From Candidatus Izemoplasmatales bacterium (GTDB taxonomy: Bacteria > Bacillota_I > Bacilli_A > Izemoplasmatales > Hujiaoplasmataceae), in contig JAQVPE010000058.1 of the NCBI GenBank assembly GCA_028702245.1, positions 1-6,013 on the forward strand: a DNA stretch of 6,013 nucleotides. The letters run 5' to 3'. Made by a program: the position numbers and the translations under genes. Positions within the stretch are counted from its first letter, which is position 1. Every line of letters starts with the position of its first letter. Positions 4,208 through 6,013 of the stretch are shown piece by piece. The notes beneath the pieces were generated by a model, which worked only from the letters and a program-made list of their open reading frames with translations, was not told the DNA's origin and did no database searches.

Positions 4208-6013
4208 CACTTCACCTCTTTTTTTAGATATGGCTTAAGATGCCAAATGTGTTGTGCATATTCTTGGATCGACCTGTCGGAAGCGAAACCGCCGCTCTTG
4301 GCGATATTGATGAGCGCAGCCTTCGCCCACTCGCTTTGGTTTTTGAATGCGTTGTTGGCTTGTTCGTGGGCTTTTCTGTAGGCATGGAAATCTTTGAGGA
4401 CAAAGAAGCGATCCTCATATCTCAGTTTGTCGTGGATTTCTCGAAATTCCTCTTTGTCGACATCTTTGAAAAAGCCACTTACAAGCATGTCCAAGACCTT
4501 TTTGATGAGAGGATCTTGATTATAGATAGACTCGGGCCGGTAAGTCCCTTGACTGCTTAAAGCTGTGACTTCTGCGGCCGACATCCCGAAAGTGAAGATG
4601 TTCATATCGCCAACGAGTTCGTGGATCTCGATGTTTGCGCCATCCTCGGTGCCGATCGTGATCGCCCCATTCATCATGAATTTCATGTTTCCGGTTCCGG
4701 AAGCTTCCTTTGAAGCGGTCGAAATTTGCTCGGACAAATCACAAGAAGGCATGATCACTTCCGCATAAGATACGTTGTAGTTTTCGACGAAGACGACTTT
4801 CAAATAGGAATTAGTCCGCTGGTCGTTGTTGATTTGGTTTTGGATCGTGTTGATCAGTTTGATGACCTTTTTGGCAAAATAGTAGGTCGCGGCCGCTTTG
4901 GCTCCGAATATGAAAGTATGAGGTACGTACTGAGCTCGAAAAAGGGGATCTGTGAGGAGACGATCATAGATGTACATGATGTGGAGGGCGTTCAATAGTT
5001 GCCGTTTGTATTCATGCAGTCTTTTGACTTGAATGTCGAACAAAGAATCGGGATCGATCGAGAGCCCTTGTTCACAGGCGATCCGCTTGGCCAGAGCCAA
5101 CTTCTTCTTTCGTTTCACGGACAAAAATGCTTTTTGAAGATCCTTGTCATCTGCATGTGCTTCGATCAATGAAAGCTGTGCCGGGTCTTTTCGCCAACTT
5201 GGACCGATTTTGCTATCGATCAAATTCGATAGTTCCTGATTGGCATGGATCAGCCAGCGACGATGGGTGATGCCGTTGGTGACGTTATGGAATTTCCCGG
5301 GATATAGTTCATGAAAATCCTTCATTTCGATCGTCTTCAAGATCTCGGTATGGATTTTGGCGACACCGTTCACCGAATAACTAGCGACAATGCAAAGATG
5401 CGCCATCTTGATTTTTCCATCGTTGATGATCGCGAGCTTTCTTACGAGCGCGGGATTTGTTTTCCCTATTCCCGATTCAAGAGCCAACAAAAAACGGCGA
5501 TTGATCTCCTCGATCAATTGGTAGATTCTGGGAAGCAATGGCTCAAAAAGCGCTATTGACCATTGTTCAAGCGCTTCTGAGAGGATGGTGTGGTTGGTGT
5601 AGCACACTGCGTTTTGGACGATTTTCCAAGCCTCGTCCCACTCCATGCCTTCTTCATCGAGGAGAATCCTGATCAACTCGGGGATCACGAGTGTCGGGTG
5701 CGTGTCGTTGATATGGATAACAACGTGCTCGTCAAGTTTGATAAGCGAACCGTATTTTTCCTTTTCCTTCCGGCAAATCGACTTGACGCCTGCGGAAGTG
5801 AAAAAATACTGTTGCATCAATCGCAATCTCTTGCCGGCATCGGTCGTATCGTCGGGATAGAGAAAACCGGAAATCTGCTCGAGTTCCTCGTGATAGGCAA
5901 AAGGCGAGAGGTGTTTCGGGTATTTTCGTGCCGGTTCGGCGTTCCAAAGCCTTAGATAATTGACGATCTGATTCTGATCGCCGACGATGGGAACGTCGTA
6001 AGGAACCGCCCGG
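4207..6013 (-). CDS. glgP: Glycogen/starch alpha-glucan phosphorylase, C-terminal part (5' end outside window)
   Basis: Visible are 601 residues of glycogen phosphorylase, the PLP enzyme that releases glucose 1-phosphate from alpha-1,4-glucans in the cytoplasm. The frame is open to the right edge; the N-terminal roughly 150-200 residues are missing (usual length about 750-840). Visible motifs in order are: AVPYDVPIVG near the edge, NDTHPTLVIPE, CYTNHTILSEALE, NDGKIKMAHL, NVTNGITHRRW, FDIQVKRLHEYKRQLLN, FGAKAAATYYFAK, and the PLP-binding region SEQISTASKEASGTGNMKFM followed by NGAITIGTEDGANIEI. The lysine that holds PLP is the one in GNMKF (codon 4681-4683). No key residue appears altered, and the C-terminal FADSKSY-like helix region is replaced by the ordinary ending KPYLKKEVK. 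The cyclase gene follows with a one-base TGATG overlap. Its promoter and upstream neighbours, perhaps other glycogen genes, are outside the window. Confidence 0.97.
   Translation of the reverse strand, partial: RAVPYDVPIVGDQNQIVNYLRLWNAEPARKYPKHLSPFAYHEELEQISGFLYPDDTTDAGKRLRLMQQYFFTSAGVKSICRKEKEKYGSLIKLDEHVVIHINDTHPTLVIPELIRILLDEEGMEWDEAWKIVQNAVCYTNHTILSEALEQWSIALFEPLLPRIYQLIEEINRRFLLALESGIGKTNPALVRKLAIINDGKIKMAHLCIVASYSVNGVAKIHTEILKTIEMKDFHELYPGKFHNVTNGITHRRWLIHANQELSNLIDSKIGPSWRKDPAQLSLIEAHADDKDLQKAFLSVKRKKKLALAKRIACEQGLSIDPDSLFDIQVKRLHEYKRQLLNALHIMYIYDRLLTDPLFRAQYVPHTFIFGAKAAATYYFAKKVIKLINTIQNQINNDQRTNSYLKVVFVENYNVSYAEVIMPSCDLSEQISTASKEASGTGNMKFMMNGAITIGTEDGANIEIHELVGDMNIFTFGMSAAEVTALSSQGTYRPESIYNQDPLIKKVLDMLVSGFFKDVDKEEFREIHDKLRYEDRFFVLKDFHAYRKAHEQANNAFKNQSEWAKAALINIAKSGGFASDRSIQEYAQHIWHLKPYLKKEVK
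4213..4218 (-). promoter_or_regulatory. Ribosome binding site of the cyclase gene inside the glgP 3' end
   Basis: GAGGTG lies within the last codons of glgP, 5 nt before the cyclase ATG at 4205-4207. Together with the TGATG overlap it indicates translation restarts directly after glgP. Confidence 0.7.

Noticed and set aside
4240..5955. Several open frames of 65-121 codons on the plus strand opposite glgP
   Set aside because: They lie fully antisense to strongly conserved glycogen phosphorylase sequence, show no recognisable domain, and have no convincing promoter or ribosome site; they are shadows of glgP codon structure.
1..6013. TGA reassigned to tryptophan, as in mycoplasmas
   Set aside because: TGA ends the membrane protein, cyclase and glgP genes exactly where family alignments or terminators expect, and the Trp codons inspected are TGG.

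Overview
The window looks like an ordinary chromosomal stretch from a low-to-moderate GC Gram-positive lineage. Firmicutes or a standard-code Mollicutes relative (Acholeplasmatales, Izemoplasmatales or Erysipelotrichia type) fits best. Evidence: strong Shine-Dalgarno sites, sigma-A type promoters with TATAAT boxes, an ECF-type riboflavin transporter under an FMN riboswitch with an intrinsic terminator, and a lipobox lipoprotein. TGA is a stop in at least three places, and the Trp codons checked are TGG, so there is no mycoplasma-type reassignment. The taxon is an inference; there is no rRNA or species marker here.

Layout, left to right. (1) 1-1033, minus strand: a glycerophosphodiester phosphodiesterase, followed 2 nt later by the start of a PfkB-family kinase resembling pseudouridine kinase, which runs off the left edge. 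(2) 1034-1180: a divergent intergenic region with a good promoter for the rightward gene and a weak candidate for the leftward one. (3) 1181-1933, plus strand: an unrecognised two-helix membrane protein, the only rightward gene. (4) 1935-1958: a bidirectional terminator between convergent genes. (5) 1960-2442, minus strand: a small lipoprotein with a CxxC thioredoxin-like domain and its own extended -10 promoter. (6) 2498-3349, minus strand: riboflavin transporter substrate subunit RibU with an extra N-terminal membrane region, preceded by terminator (3365-3390), FMN riboswitch (3409-3512) and promoter (3535-3563). (7) 3560-4207, minus strand: a cyclase-family metal hydrolase of the kynurenine formamidase type. 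(8) 4207-6013, minus strand: the C-terminal part of glycogen phosphorylase, whose stop overlaps the cyclase start by one base; its N-terminus lies past the right edge.

Genes working together: glgP and the cyclase gene are translationally coupled, but no shared pathway is evident. RibU is controlled separately: FMN should stop transcription before the gene. The lipoprotein can be read from its own promoter or by read-through from ribU, since no terminator is visible in the 55 nt between them. The GDPD and kinase genes are a coupled pair in phosphodiester and nucleoside salvage.

No CRISPR array, transposase, tRNA, rRNA, integration site or defence-system gene is visible. I do not see an undescribed multi-gene system. 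The points most worth a second look are the N-terminal extension of RibU, the uncharacterised membrane protein, the CxxC lipoprotein next to the flavin transporter, and the glgP-cyclase coupling.
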